Positions 25,223 through 34,704 are shown, counted from the stretch's first letter. The stretch is DNA of 64,000 nucleotides from Roseomonas haemaphysalidis (GCF_017355405.1 NZ_CP061177.1:248001-312000); one strand, 5' to 3'. Translations and numbers: made by a program. The notes: generated by a model from the sequence alone, not told the origin.

Positions 25223-25383
25223 GAGAAGGCTGGGGGAAGGGATTTCCCCAGGCCCCCATCTTTTTTCTGCCTGTCTGCCGCAGGCCACAACGTCACCCTG
25301 CATGGCACGCCCTGTGCCATCGGCGAGCTCTGGACAGACAAGAAGAAGATGGGGGCTCGGGGGAATTCCTTCCCCCGACCTTT
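25223..25383. repeat. Second inverted pair of family-B palindromic repeats
   Basis: Copies at 25223-25268 and 25341-25383 face each other around a ~72-bp spacer. The right copy core is GGGGGAATTCCTTCCCCC, with the AAGGTC arm outside and the CCCATCTTCTT arm inside, exactly as in the pair at 5284-5422. Spacers differ between the two pairs. As there, it lies between the end of one minus-strand gene (25393) and the start of the next (25211), so both are copies of one element rather than chance hairpins. Confidence 0.75.
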
Positions 25384-25392
25384 CCGCGCCCG

Positions 25393-26637
25393 TCACGCGG
25401 GTGCCGCCAGCAGCAGCCGGTTGAAGGGTTCCAGCCCCGCCCGCAGCGCCGCGAAGTCGCGCAAAAAGGCTTCCGGCGCGACGCCATTGGCGGCCAGCGC
25501 CGCACCGATCTCGCCGATGCTGCGGCGGCCATCCACGCGGGACAGGATGGCGGCCGCCAGGCGCGGCAGCGGCACGCCGACGCGGATGTCGTCAAAGGCG
25601 ATGCGCAGCACGCCGTCGGGCGGGATGCCCTTGGCCAGGGTCGGGCCGTCGATCTCGCGCAGGACGGGGACGGAGGCGGGGTCGTCCCAGGCGGGCTGGG
25701 GCGGCGTGTCCGCCGCGCGGGTGCAGTAGGCGACGTGGATGCCCATGTTGCCGGCCATCGCCTCGGCCAGCGCGGCGCGGCCCACGGCATCCAGCGTGGC
25801 GGTGCGGGCGCGCAGGCGGGGGTCAGGCAACAGGCGGTCCGGGTCGTAGCGGCCGGGTTCCAGGAAGCAGCGCAGTTGCAGCCCGGCGCCCTCGATCAGG
25901 GCGGCGAGCTGCGGCACGGTGAAGGCGACGTCGCGCGGGTTGAGCAGCAGGTCGTAGAGCCCGGCATCGCCGCCGCGGATGTGGTCGTCGATCCAGGCGT
26001 TGCGGCGCAGCCAGGCGGTCTCGGGCAGCTGCTTCCACAGGCGCTTGGCGATCTCCACGCGTTCGGCGGGTGGCATGCTGTCCGGCGCCAGCAGGCGCAA
26101 GGCGTCCTGCAGCATGTAGACGCCGGTGCGGCCGTGCGGCGCGTAGACCATCAGGCCGATGCCGCCGCCGGGGGCCAACGCGCCCGCCAGGGAAGCAAGG
26201 CCGGCCGCAGGGTCCGGCAGGTGGTGCAGCACGCCGCAACAGTCGATGTAATCGAACTCGCCCAGGCCCAGCGTCGCGAGGTCCAGCAGCGAGCCATTCC
26301 GGAACGACACGTTGGACAGGCCGCGCACCCGGGCGCGCTGTTCCGCCACCGCGCGCGCGGCGGCGGAGCGGTCCAGCCAGGTGACGTGGCCGGGGCGGCC
26401 GGCGCTGGCCAGCTGCTGTGCCAGCATCATGGTGCCGTCGCCGCTGCCGCCGCCGGCCATCAGGGCTTGCAACGGCTGACTGGCGGGGCGGCGGGCGCCG
26501 AACACCCAGTGGTCGATTTCCCGGAGGTGGCTGGGGCTGCCGACGATCAGGCGCTTCGCCTCGTCCCGCGGGTCGCGGGCGGGGTAGGGATAGGCCTCGT
26601 ACTGTTCGGCGAGGCGGGAGTCGGTCGCGTCCTGCAT
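25393..26637 (-). CDS. Class I SAM-dependent methyltransferase with C-terminal extension
   Basis: 414 residues. N terminus SRLAEQYEAYPYPARDPRDE is typical of a bacterial methyltransferase group with the EAYPYP start. SAM fold: ALMAGGGSGDGTMMLAQQL (motif I) at about 58-76, WLDRSAAARAVAEQRAR (motif II acidic position), NGSLLDLATLGLGEFDYIDCCGVLHHLPDP (motifs for adenine and methyl transfer). The last ~160 residues (VLREIDGPTLAKGIPP ... RVDGRRSIGEIGAAL) look like a separate helical module. Substrate unknown. ATG at 26637. Confidence 0.82.
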   Translation of the reverse strand: MQDATDSRLAEQYEAYPYPARDPRDEAKRLIVGSPSHLREIDHWVFGARRPASQPLQALMAGGGSGDGTMMLAQQLASAGRPGHVTWLDRSAAARAVAEQRARVRGLSNVSFRNGSLLDLATLGLGEFDYIDCCGVLHHLPDPAAGLASLAGALAPGGGIGLMVYAPHGRTGVYMLQDALRLLAPDSMPPAERVEIAKRLWKQLPETAWLRRNAWIDDHIRGGDAGLYDLLLNPRDVAFTVPQLAALIEGAGLQLRCFLEPGRYDPDRLLPDPRLRARTATLDAVGRAALAEAMAGNMGIHVAYCTRAADTPPQPAWDDPASVPVLREIDGPTLAKGIPPDGVLRIAFDDIRVGVPLPRLAAAILSRVDGRRSIGEIGAALAANGVAPEAFLRDFAALRAGLEPFNRLLLAAPA

Positions 26638-26685
26638 GGCCGTGGTGGATAAAGCAGATCACCCCGCCCCGGAAGGAGCCTCGCC

Positions 26686-26775
26686 ATGCCCCCGATCTCC
26701 ACCCTGTCGCGCATCCTGCTGGTGGTGATGGTGATCAGCGCCCTGGTCCGGATCGCGATGTTCGCGGCGGGATAG
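26686..26775 (+). CDS. Small membrane peptide, 29 residues
   Basis: ATG with GGAAGGAG nine bases upstream, 30 codons, ending in TAG. The product MPPISTLSRILLVV... is one hydrophobic segment (LLVVMVISALVRIAMFAA) with a basic residue before it, so a single-pass inner-membrane peptide. It is divergent from the methyltransferase gene. Too short for homology judgement; the ribosome binding site and hydrophobic pattern are the only evidence. Confidence 0.5.
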   Translation: MPPISTLSRILLVVMVISALVRIAMFAAG

Positions 26776-27095
26776 CGGTCCCATCCAAACGGTCGCCATG
26801 CCCATCAGCAGGATGTGGTGCACCACGCCGGTGTATTGCCGCCATGCGTCCCGCGCGGCGGCCGATAGATGGTAGAGCTCGGCATCGCTGCGTCGGCATC
26901 GCTGAGAATGAAGGGGCAGCGGCGCGGCTGTCACCTGTCTTACGTAGTCCGCCAGTCCCCACGGCGGCGATGCCGTAGGGGCCACCAGGGGCTCCACGCC
27001 GATCCCGTGCTGGCCTGCGGGCCGTCGGGAAGACAAGCGATATTCACGCGGCCGCTGGCCCCTTTCGCCGGGCGGCGGAATGCCGCCCGCCGATG
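26776..27095. other. Gene-free gap, lower coding signal
   Basis: About 320 bp between the small peptide and the end of radC. A minus-strand frame (TTG near 27036) reads through it with a suggestive segment SDAELYHLSAAARDAWRQY, but codon third positions are far less GC-rich than in neighbouring genes and no ribosome binding site is seen. Local sequence is less GC-rich than the rest. It may be a decayed gene; I cannot name it. Confidence 0.4.
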
Positions 27096-28004
27096 CTACA
27101 GCAAACCTTCCCGCCGGAACGACAGGTGCCGCCCGTTGCCGACGATCAGGTGGTCATGCACCACGATGGACAGCACCGCGCCGGCGGCCTTGATCTCGGC
27201 CGTCATCTCGATGTCGGCGCGCGACGGCGTGGGGTCGCCGCTGGGGTGGTTGTGCACCAGGATCAGCGCCGTCGCGTGCAGTTCCAGCGCGCGCTTGACC
27301 ACCTCGCGCGGATAGACCGGCGTGTGGTTGACGGTGCCGCGCGCCTGCGCCTCGTCGGCGATCAGACGGTTCTTGCTGTCCAGGAACAGAATGCGGAACT
27401 GCTCGATCTTCTCACGCGCGATGGCGGCGTTCAGGTAGTCGATCAGCCGGTCCCAGTTGTTGAGGACAGGCTTTTCCATGACCTCGGCCCGGGACAGGCG
27501 CAACGCCGCGTCCTGCACCAGCTTGATGGCGCTGACGCTGTGCTCACCCAGCCCCGGCGTGTCCATCAGCTCCTGCTGCGGCGCCGTCAGGACGTTGGCG
27601 AAGGAGCCGTAGCGGTTGATCAGCGCCTTGGCCAAGGGCTTGGTGTCGCCCTTCTTGAAGGCCAGAAACAGCAGCATCTCCAGCAGCTCGTAATCCGCCA
27701 GCGCGCCGGGGCCGCGTTCCAGCAGTTTTTCCCGCATGCGGCCGCGGTGCCCCTGCGGGCCCGTGCTGGCGAAGGGCAGGCCGGCGGAGGGCTCGGCGGC
27801 GGGGCGGTCCTCGCCATCCCAGTCGTCCGGCGCGCGACGGCGGGCGGCGGCGGGCGGGCGGGCGACCCGGCTGCTGCTGGACCGCGCCTCGCCGTAGTCG
27901 ATGCCGGCCGACTGCTCGGCAAAGCCCGGTGGTGCCGCGCCCACCGGCTTGGGGCGGTACACCGGCACGGCGGCGCCACGCCGCAGGATCTTGCCCAGCC
28001 ACAT
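27096..28004 (-). CDS. radC: RadC/JAMM-domain protein with long N-terminal extension
   Basis: 302 residues. The C-terminal MPN/JAMM domain carries the metal-binding HNHPSGDPTPSRAD at 251-264; upstream is the UPF0758 helical domain with YELLEMLLFLAFKKGDTKPLAKAL and the helix-hairpin-helix LMDTPGLGEHS. The first ~85 residues (VYRPKPVGAAPPGFAE, then Arg/Ala/Pro-rich) are low-complexity and longer than in usual ~225-residue RadC. Despite the name, a role in DNA repair is doubtful in E. coli; the function is unknown. ATG at 28004. Divergent from the dehydrogenase gene across 157 bp. Confidence 0.88.
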   Translation of the reverse strand: MWLGKILRRGAAVPVYRPKPVGAAPPGFAEQSAGIDYGEARSSSSRVARPPAAARRRAPDDWDGEDRPAAEPSAGLPFASTGPQGHRGRMREKLLERGPGALADYELLEMLLFLAFKKGDTKPLAKALINRYGSFANVLTAPQQELMDTPGLGEHSVSAIKLVQDAALRLSRAEVMEKPVLNNWDRLIDYLNAAIAREKIEQFRILFLDSKNRLIADEAQARGTVNHTPVYPREVVKRALELHATALILVHNHPSGDPTPSRADIEMTAEIKAAGAVLSIVVHDHLIVGNGRHLSFRREGLL

Positions 28005-28161
28005 CGATGCATCCCCCTTTTGGCGTGCCGCGCGGCATCATCGGCAGGCTCGGGCCGTTCATCAATGGTTAAACTCACGATTTCGTGACAAATACCGGAG
28101 GTCGCCTTCCCCGCCCGGGTCTTCGGCCCCAGGCTATGGCGGTCAGGGAAGGAATCGCGCC

Positions 28162-29052
28162 ATGCGAACGGGCGTCATCGGGCTGGGCAGCATGGGCATG
28201 GGGGCAGCCCTGTCGGCGCTGCGGGCCGGGCTGGAGGTGACGGGGGTGGACCCCCGCGCCGCGGCGCGCGACAGCTTCGCGGAGGCGGGCGGCGGCGCCG
28301 TGGCCCGCGCGGCGGAATTGCCGGAAGGCACCCAGGCGCTGGTGGTGCTGGTGGTCAATGCGGCGCAGACGGAGGCCGCGCTGTTCGGCCCGGACGGCGC
28401 CCTACCCCGCTTGGCGCCCGGCGCGGTCGTCATCTCGTCGGCCACCATGGCGCCGGAGGATGCCCGGCGCATCGCGGAGCGGCTGGGGGCGGCTGGGATG
28501 CTGGCGCTGGACGCGCCCGTGTCCGGCGGCGCCGCCAAGGCCGCGACCGGCGAGATGACCGTGATGGCCAGCGGCAGCGCGGCCGCCTTCGACGCCGCCG
28601 CCCCCGTGCTGGCCGCCATCGCCACCAAGGTGTGGCGCCTGGGCGAGGCGCCAGGCATCGGCGCCACCGTCAAGGTGGTGCACCAGCTGCTGGCCGGCGT
28701 GCACATTGCCGTGGCGGCCGAGGCCATGGCGCTGGGCATCCGCGCCGGCGCCGACCCGCAGCAGCTTTACGACGTGGTGACCAGCGCCGCCGGCAATTCC
28801 TGGATGTTCGAGAACCGCATGGCCCGCGTGCTGGCGGCGGACGACGCGCCACGCTCGGCGGTGGATATCTTCGTGAAGGATCTCGGCCTGGTCACGCAGA
28901 TGGCGAAGTCACTGGACTTCCCGGTGCCGCTGGCCGCCCAGGCGCAACAGCTCTTCACGGCGGCCCACGCGCAGGGGCACGGGCAAAAGGACGATGGCTT
29001 CGTGATCCGGGTGTGGCAGGCGCTGACCGGGATCAAGCTGCCGGGGGACTGA
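28162..29052 (+). CDS. Beta-hydroxyacid dehydrogenase, NAD(P)-dependent (HIBADH/LtnD family)
   Basis: 296 residues. N-terminal Rossmann fold VIGLGSMGMGAALSALRAGLEVTGVDPR at 5-32, substrate-binding DAPVSGGAAKAATGEMTVMASG, and catalytic Lys region GATVKVVHQLLAGVHIAVAAEAMALG. The Asp at the end of strand 2 (VDPR) with Arg next leaves NAD versus NADP open. The family oxidises 3-hydroxyisobutyrate, tartronate semialdehyde or L-threonate; the GNSWMFENR stretch recalls the L-threonate dehydrogenase group, which is a tentative match. AAGGA stands 8 bases before the ATG. Followed by repeat R copy 2. Confidence 0.85.
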   Translation: MRTGVIGLGSMGMGAALSALRAGLEVTGVDPRAAARDSFAEAGGGAVARAAELPEGTQALVVLVVNAAQTEAALFGPDGALPRLAPGAVVISSATMAPEDARRIAERLGAAGMLALDAPVSGGAAKAATGEMTVMASGSAAAFDAAAPVLAAIATKVWRLGEAPGIGATVKVVHQLLAGVHIAVAAEAMALGIRAGADPQQLYDVVTSAAGNSWMFENRMARVLAADDAPRSAVDIFVKDLGLVTQMAKSLDFPVPLAAQAQQLFTAAHAQGHGQKDDGFVIRVWQALTGIKLPGD

Positions 29053-29060
29053 GGGCATGG

Positions 29061-29288
29061 CCAGGGGGTGCCGCCCCCTGGACCCCCGCCGGGATGGTTG
29101 AACCACCCCGGACCCCGACATCGACTTGGCATCTCTCGGCGACTGAGAGGTCGGCGCCAGTGGCTTTCATCCAAAATCGCTGCCGGCAGCGGGGCACCGT
29201 GACCCTGAAGCCACCCACCGCTTTCTTTCGGCGGGGTCTGGGGGGACACTGTCCCCCCAGCGGGGGTCCAGGGGGCAGCGCCCCCTGG
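29061..29288. repeat. Dispersed long inverted-repeat element, family R copy 2
   Basis: ~228 bp between convergent dehydrogenase and hydrolase genes, same orientation as copy 1. Ends: left CCAGGGGGTGCCGCCCCCTGG, here written only in part as GGGGGTGCCGCCCCC, right the complement of CAGGGGGCGCTGCCCCCTG. The inner palindrome GGACACTGTCC and the TTTCTTTCGGCGGGGTCTGG segment are shared with copies 1 and 3, while the centre has diverged. Confidence 0.8.
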
Positions 29289-29296
29289 CCACGCCC

Positions 29297-29920
29297 TCAG
29301 CCTGCGGCGTTCGCCCCCCGCAGTTCCTCCACCGTCATCAGGTCCGCGTATTTCTGCCCCATGTCGAAGAGGTTCGCCTCGTGCGGCCCCAGGGCGCGGT
29401 CGCCCACGCAATCCGTCACCACCACGGTGCGGAAGCTATGGCTGCAGGAATCGACCACCGTGGCGCGCACGCAGCCGGAGGTGGTGCACCCGGCCACCAG
29501 CAGCGTGTCCACCCGGCGAAAGGCCAGCCAGCCGGCCAGCTCGGTGCCGAAGAAGGCGCTGGGCTGGCGCTTGCGGAACACCATCTCGCCCGGTGCCGGC
29601 TCGAGTTCGGGCACGATCTGCGACAGCGGGCTGTGTTCCGTCAGCGTCAGCAGGGGTGGCACCTTGAGCGCGAAGGCCCCGCCATCCGCCCCGTCATCGG
29701 CGTAGACCACGCGGGTATGCGCCACCGGCCAGCCCCGGGCGCGGGCCAGCGCCAGCAGCTCCACCGTGCGGCTGATGGCCTCGCCGATATTGCCGCCGCC
29801 GAAATGCGCGGGGTCGGTGAAGCCCTTGACGAAATCGACCACCACCACCGCCGGGGCGGCGCCGATTCCCACCGTCTGCGCGAAGCCCTGGCTCTTGTAG
29901 ATATCCAGCTCGTCGGTCAT
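29297..29920 (-). CDS. Isochorismatase-like cysteine hydrolase
   Basis: 207 residues of the isochorismatase/N-carbamoylsarcosine amidase fold. Catalytic triad visible: Asp in VVVDFVKGFTDP, Lys in MVFRKRQPSAFFGTELAGWL, and Cys in VAGCTTSGCVRATVVDS, with a cis-peptide-like GCTTSGCVR. This GCTTSGCVRATVVD form is typical of N-carbamoylsarcosine amidase-type enzymes, so amide hydrolysis is more likely than isochorismate cleavage. GAGGA sits ahead of the ATG at 29920. Together with a nearby beta-hydroxyacid dehydrogenase this may be a small catabolic pair, but they are on opposite strands. Confidence 0.82.
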   Translation of the reverse strand: MTDELDIYKSQGFAQTVGIGAAPAVVVVDFVKGFTDPAHFGGGNIGEAISRTVELLALARARGWPVAHTRVVYADDGADGGAFALKVPPLLTLTEHSPLSQIVPELEPAPGEMVFRKRQPSAFFGTELAGWLAFRRVDTLLVAGCTTSGCVRATVVDSCSHSFRTVVVTDCVGDRALGPHEANLFDMGQKYADLMTVEELRGANAAG

Positions 29921-29972
29921 GCGATCCTCGTGCCTGCGCCCGGCCACCTTGGCCGGGGGTGGAGATGGACTG

Positions 29973-30797
29973 TCAGCGCGCGGCGAGCAGCCTCGCCAGC
30001 CCCTCGAACTCCGCCACGGACAGGGTTTCGGCCCGGCGGGTGGCGACAATGCCGCCCTGTTCCAGCAGCGCGTCCGAGTCGCCCAGGGCCTTGAGGCTGG
30101 AGCGCAGCATCTTGCGGCGCTGGCCGAAGGCGGCGGCGGTGAGCTTTTCCATGGCCGCCAGCAGCGCCGGCGCCGGCGCTTCTGGCCGCGGCACCAGCTG
30201 CACCACGGCGGACCAGACCTTGGGCGGCGGCGTGAAGGCGCCCGGCGGCAGGCGCATCGCCATGCGGCATTCGCAGCGCCACTGCGCCAGCACGGACAGC
30301 CGGCCATAGGCGTCGGTGTCCGGCGCGGCGCAGATGCGCTCGGCCACCTCCTGCTGGAACATCAGCGTCAGGCTCTCGAACAGCGCCGCCTGCTTGATCC
30401 AGCCGACCAGCAGCGGCGTGCCGACGTTGTAGGGCAGGTTGGCCACCACGCGGCGCGGCCCCTCGGGCAGCAGCTCCTCCGTGCGGGCCTTCATGGCGTC
30501 GCCTTCCACCACCTGCAGGCGGCCGGGATAGCTGTCCGACAGCTCGGCCAGGGCGGCGATGGCGCGGCGGTCCAGTTCCACCGCCACCACGCGGGCGGCG
30601 GGGCTGTCCAGCAGCGCGCGGGTCAGGCCGCCGGGGCCGGGGCCGACCTCCAGCACCTGCCGTCCGTCCAACGGCCCGGCGATGGCGGCGATGCGCGCGC
30701 AAACCCCCGGGTCCAGCAGGAAGTGCTGGCCCAGCGACTTGCGCGCCGCCAGCCCGTGCCGCGCGATGACATCGCGCAGCTCCGGCAGGGCCGGCAC
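29973..30797 (-). CDS. rsmA: 16S rRNA (adenine1518/1519-N6) dimethyltransferase
   Basis: 274-residue KsgA/RsmA enzyme that adds four methyl groups to two adjacent adenines in 16S helix 45 during small-subunit maturation. Visible: [19 protein letters not shown] motif [24 protein letters not shown], the catalytic [11 protein letters not shown], and [19 protein letters not shown] at 30797, two bases past the surA stop, so co-expressed with surA and lptD. In many proteobacteria pdxA lies between surA and rsmA; it is absent here. Confidence 0.94.
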   Translation of the reverse strand: MPALPELRDVIARHGLAARKSLGQHFLLDPGVCARIAAIAGPLDGRQVLEVGPGPGGLTRALLDSPAARVVAVELDRRAIAALAELSDSYPGRLQVVEGDAMKARTEELLPEGPRRVVANLPYNVGTPLLVGWIKQAALFESLTLMFQQEVAERICAAPDTDAYGRLSVLAQWRCECRMAMRLPPGAFTPPPKVWSAVVQLVPRPEAPAPALLAAMEKLTAAAFGQRRKMLRSSLKALGDSDALLEQGGIVATRRAETLSVAEFEGLARLLAAR

Positions 30798-30799
30798 GC

Positions 30800-32122
30800 T
30801 CAGCTCCGCTGCTCGATCACGGCGCGGCGGCGCAGGTCGCGCTGCAGCTGGCGGGAGGTCAGCTCGGCGCGGTCTCGCAGGATCTGGGAGCGCGCCTGGT
30901 CCGGCGTCAGCTCCGCCAGGTTGCGCTGTTCCTTGGTGCAGACGGCGATGATCATGACGCCATCCGGCGTGATGATGGGCTGGCTGGCGCGGCCGACCGG
31001 CAGGCCGGCGATCAGGTTGCGCAGCGGCGGCGGCTGCAGCGTGTCCAGCCGCACCTGCCCCGGGTCGGCCGGGCGGTTGCCGTTCTGGCCACGCGCCGCG
31101 GCTTCCACCACCGGGCAGGCCTTGCCTTCCAGGGTGCGGGAGCGTTCCACGGCGCTGCGCTGCTGGTCCGTCGGGTTCTGCGGGTCCAGCGGCGAGGTGA
31201 AGGGGAAGAAGGCCTGGCGCAGGCTGACCAGCGTCGCGATCTCGCGCCCCGTTTCGCGCTTCTGGCGCAGCGCCACGATCTGGAAGCCGCCCGGCACCTT
31301 GGTGGGGTTGGCGATGGCGCCCACCGGCATGCGGCTGACGATGGAGGCGACGGCGGGGTCGAACTCGTCGGCCCGCACCCAGCCCATGTCGCCGCCCTGC
31401 AGCGCGGTCTGGCTTTGGCTGAACTGGGTGGCGGCGGCGGGGAACGGCACGCCGCGGCGCAGCTGCGCCACCACGTCGTCCACAAAGCGCCGCACCTCGG
31501 CCTCGGAGGACACGTCCTCCACCGGCACGAAGATCTCGCTCACCAGGTATTCCGGCTCACCGATGCGGGCCTGGTGGGCGGCGACGAACTCTTCCACCTC
31601 GCGCGGCGACACCTCGCCCTGCGCGCCCAGCATGGCGCGCACCAGCCGGGCCCAGCCGATCTGCACGCGGATCTGGTCATACAGCGCGCGGGGCTCGACG
31701 CCCGATCCGCGCAGCTGGGCGGCCAGCCCGCCGGGGGGCAGGCCGTTGCGCTGCTCGATGTCGGCCACCGCCTCGCCCACTTCCTGGTCGGCCACCAGGA
31801 TGCGGCGGCGCTGGATCTCCTGCAGCCGCAGCCGCTCATCCACCAGCAGGCGGGTGACCTGCGGGGTCAGGCGCGCCAGCACCTCCGCATTGGCGCCCAT
31901 GCCGCTGTTCAGCGCGAACAGCCGGGCGCGGTTGGCGATCTCGTTGGCGGTGACGACGTCGCCGTTGACCACCGACACGATGCGGTTGGTTTGCGCCGCC
32001 GCGACCCCGGCGCCCGGCACGGCGGCCGGCAGCAGCGCGGGGGCCAGCAGCAGCGGCGCCGCCAGCGCGAGCGCCCGCAGGGCAGGAAGGGACGGGAGGC
32101 GGGGGGAGGAAGTGGCACGCAT
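30800..32122 (-). CDS. surA: Periplasmic chaperone / peptidyl-prolyl isomerase SurA
   Basis: 440 residues. N-terminal signal ([30 protein letters not shown]), then the SurA N-terminal helical domain [26 protein letters not shown] and one clear parvulin PPIase domain around [34 protein letters not shown] ... [27 protein letters not shown] second parvulin domain is weak. It escorts unfolded outer-membrane proteins such as LptD, whose gene lies directly upstream in the same direction with an 86-bp gap. Confidence 0.9.
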   Translation of the reverse strand: MRATSSPRLPSLPALRALALAAPLLLAPALLPAAVPGAGVAAAQTNRIVSVVNGDVVTANEIANRARLFALNSGMGANAEVLARLTPQVTRLLVDERLRLQEIQRRRILVADQEVGEAVADIEQRNGLPPGGLAAQLRGSGVEPRALYDQIRVQIGWARLVRAMLGAQGEVSPREVEEFVAAHQARIGEPEYLVSEIFVPVEDVSSEAEVRRFVDDVVAQLRRGVPFPAAATQFSQSQTALQGGDMGWVRADEFDPAVASIVSRMPVGAIANPTKVPGGFQIVALRQKRETGREIATLVSLRQAFFPFTSPLDPQNPTDQQRSAVERSRTLEGKACPVVEAAARGQNGNRPADPGQVRLDTLQPPPLRNLIAGLPVGRASQPIITPDGVMIIAVCTKEQRNLAELTPDQARSQILRDRAELTSRQLQRDLRRRAVIEQRS

Positions 32123-32208
32123 ATGCGGTTCCTAGAGCAGAACGGGCGCCGGCGGAAATCGCCCGGCGCTAGCAGGCCGCCCCCGCCGCGGGGAGGCCGC
32201 CGGGGCGA

Positions 32209-34644
32209 TCAGATCGCCCGGAAGCCGAAGTCGCCGATGGTCTTGAAGCCGACGCTGAACAGCAGCGTCTCGCCCGAGGGGTAGTAGGTGCTGTTGCTGA
32301 CGTTCTCCGCCCAGGAGCGGCTGTAGGAGGTGTTGAAGATCAGGCACTCGTCCTCGTAGACGAGGTTGACGCCGGCCGAGACAGGCTTGCTGGTCTCGAT
32401 GTCGTAGCGGCCGGTGGCGCCCGCGCGCCAGTACTGGCCGAGCCGCGCGCTGACGCCGCCCGACACCTCGCGCCGGCGGGCGTTGGGCGTGGTGGTCAGC
32501 GCCGGGTTGGGCGTGGTGAACAGGTAGCCACCCGACACGGCCACCGGGCCGAGGCTGACGCGGGCGCTGGTTTCGGTCAGGCGATTGGCGAAGGTTTCGC
32601 CGTCCTGCCGCGCGCGGGCGATCAGGTCCAGCCAGGACACGGGCGACACGCGCACCCGGCCCACGTAGTCGGAAGCCTTCTTTTCCAGGCCGGAGCCGGC
32701 GTAGAACACGTCCTCCTCGCTGGCGCGGAAGGAGCGGCCGACGAGGCCCTCCACCTGCCCGCCATTGGGGAACAGCCAGGCGCCGCGCATGGCGGCATCG
32801 ACGCGGGTGCCGCCTTCCTGGCGGTCGCGCCCGGTGAAGCGGTTCAGCGCAAACAGGTTGGCGTCGGTGAACTCGAAGTCGAGGCTGTCCTCGTTGGGGA
32901 TATCGTATTGCCGGCCGGTGGAGGGGCCGGACACGAACTGCACCCGCGGCTCCAGGATCTGGCTGCCGTATTCACCGGCGCTGCGCACAAAGGGCATGCG
33001 CCAGTCCAGGCCGACGCGCACGTTGCCGGTGGCCGTGGTGTTGCTGCTTTCGGTGGTGGAGGACACCGGCGCGAGGTTCAGGTTGTCCGCCGACAGCCCG
33101 ATCAGGTCGGCCTGCCCGCGCACCGTCCAGACGCTGCCGAAGCGGTCCTGCTTGGGCAGGTCGTAGCTGACGCGGGTGGCCAGCCGGCGGGTGTCCGTGC
33201 CGCTGCTGCGCAGCAGGATGTGGTTGCTGGTGTCGGCCGTCAGGTAGCCGCCCCAGCCATCGCGCGGGTAGGCGTAGTCGGCGTACAGGTTGGGCAGCAC
33301 GATGGGGATGACGGAAGTGTCGTCCCGCTCGTTCAGGCTCTGGTAGATGCGGCTGTCGAGGCGCACGTAGCCCTCGGTTCCCCAGAAGCCTTCCAGATAC
33401 ACGTCCGAGGTCAACTGCCGCGGCGCCGGGTAGCGCCAGGCGCGCAGGTAGGTCTGGTTGCTGGCGCGGTTGATGTTGATGCCGGCGCGCCAGTGCTCGT
33501 CCAGCGAGAACTGGGCCGAGCTGTAGATGTGCCCGCCCCAGCCGCGCTCGTCATCGGCGATGTTGCCGCCCGACAGGTCGCCCAGCGAGGCGCTCAGGTT
33601 CACCGTGCCGCTGTTGAAGCGGCGGCGGTAGTCGAGCCCGAGGCCCGGCGACTGCTTGGACGAGAAGGTCGGCCGCAGCGTCAGGTCCGAGCTGCCGTCG
33701 ATCGCGTAGTAATACGGCGTCTGCAGGAACGGCCCGAGGTAGCGGCTGGAGCCGAACACCGGCGTCAGAAAGCCAGAGGCGCGCGGGATGGTCGGGTCGG
33801 GATGCGACAGGTAGGGGGTGTAGAGCACCGGCCAGCCGTCGATATCCAGCGTCGCGTCGCGGTAGCGCAGGCGGCGCTCCTCGCGGTCGTGGGTGGCGAC
33901 GCGGGCGCGCAGCTGCCACAGCGGCGCGGCTTCCGGGTCGTCGGCGCACAGGTCGCAGGTGGAATACACCACGCGGGACATGTCGACGACGTTGCCATCC
34001 GTGCGGCGGGCGCCGTTGGCCACCATGCGGCCGTTCTGCGCCAGCCGGGCCTTCAGCCCCTCGATCACGCCGTTGCGCATGTCGCCGGTCAGCTCGGCGC
34101 GGTCGGCGAAGGTCACCTGGCCGTCCGGCTCCAGCAGCTGGACATTGCCTTCGGCGGTCGCGATGCCGGTTTCCCGGTTGTAGGTGAAGGTGTCGGTGCG
34201 CAGGATGCGCTCGTTCTGCCACGCTTCCACCGAGCCGCGGGCGGTGACCAGGTTGCGGTCCTGGTCATATTCCACCTCGTCGGCCGTGAAGGTCACGGGC
34301 GCGTTGCGGTCACGCGCCCCGGCCGCCGCGGCGGGGCGGGCGGGGGCCGTGGCTGCGGCCGGCGCGGGCATGGGTGCCGCCGGGATGGACGGCGTGGCCA
34401 GCGCGCCGCCGGACTGGCCGCTGCCCATCATGCCGGTGGCCGGGTCGATCGCCCCCATCAGGTCGGCGCCGGAGCCCGAGCCCATCAGGCTCTGCGCGGG
34501 CGCGCTGGCGCCGGGCAGCAGCAGGGCGGGCCAGAGCGCCGCGCTGCCGAGCAGCGCCAGGCGCCAGGACCGGCGCAGCCGCACGCCGCGCCGCGGAAGG
34601 GTCGGGGCCGGGCCGGGGCCGGCGTGGTGCTGGGCTCGCTGCAT
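32209..34644 (-). CDS. lptD: LPS-assembly outer membrane protein LptD
   Basis: 811 residues. After a signal region (SWRLALLGSAALWPALLLPGASAPAQ) comes a linker rich in Ala/Pro, then the N-terminal beta-jellyroll (VTFTADEVEYDQDRNLVTARGSVEAWQNERILRTDTFTYNRETGIATAEGNVQL) that receives LPS from the bridge, and a long C-terminal beta barrel ending FSVGFKTIGDFGFRAI. Two cysteines (YSTCDLCADDPEA) could form a disulfide near the domain border. With LptE it inserts LPS in the outer leaflet. surA follows; the upstream neighbour is a sensor kinase, not lptG. Confidence 0.92.
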   Translation of the reverse strand: MQRAQHHAGPGPAPTLPRRGVRLRRSWRLALLGSAALWPALLLPGASAPAQSLMGSGSGADLMGAIDPATGMMGSGQSGGALATPSIPAAPMPAPAAATAPARPAAAAGARDRNAPVTFTADEVEYDQDRNLVTARGSVEAWQNERILRTDTFTYNRETGIATAEGNVQLLEPDGQVTFADRAELTGDMRNGVIEGLKARLAQNGRMVANGARRTDGNVVDMSRVVYSTCDLCADDPEAAPLWQLRARVATHDREERRLRYRDATLDIDGWPVLYTPYLSHPDPTIPRASGFLTPVFGSSRYLGPFLQTPYYYAIDGSSDLTLRPTFSSKQSPGLGLDYRRRFNSGTVNLSASLGDLSGGNIADDERGWGGHIYSSAQFSLDEHWRAGININRASNQTYLRAWRYPAPRQLTSDVYLEGFWGTEGYVRLDSRIYQSLNERDDTSVIPIVLPNLYADYAYPRDGWGGYLTADTSNHILLRSSGTDTRRLATRVSYDLPKQDRFGSVWTVRGQADLIGLSADNLNLAPVSSTTESSNTTATGNVRVGLDWRMPFVRSAGEYGSQILEPRVQFVSGPSTGRQYDIPNEDSLDFEFTDANLFALNRFTGRDRQEGGTRVDAAMRGAWLFPNGGQVEGLVGRSFRASEEDVFYAGSGLEKKASDYVGRVRVSPVSWLDLIARARQDGETFANRLTETSARVSLGPVAVSGGYLFTTPNPALTTTPNARRREVSGGVSARLGQYWRAGATGRYDIETSKPVSAGVNLVYEDECLIFNTSYSRSWAENVSNSTYYPSGETLLFSVGFKTIGDFGFRAI

Positions 34645-34704
34645 GCTGCCTGCATAGCCTGTCCCGCGCCGGCCGACGAGAGGGCGCGCGAGGGGCCGAA
34701 TGTT

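Noticed and set aside
26659..27036. Minus-strand frame with the protein-like segment SDAELYHLSAAARDAWRQY
   Set aside because: TTG start without ribosome binding site, non-GC third codon positions unlike neighbours, and overlap with a better supported small peptide gene. Could be a relic, so the gap is listed as undetermined.
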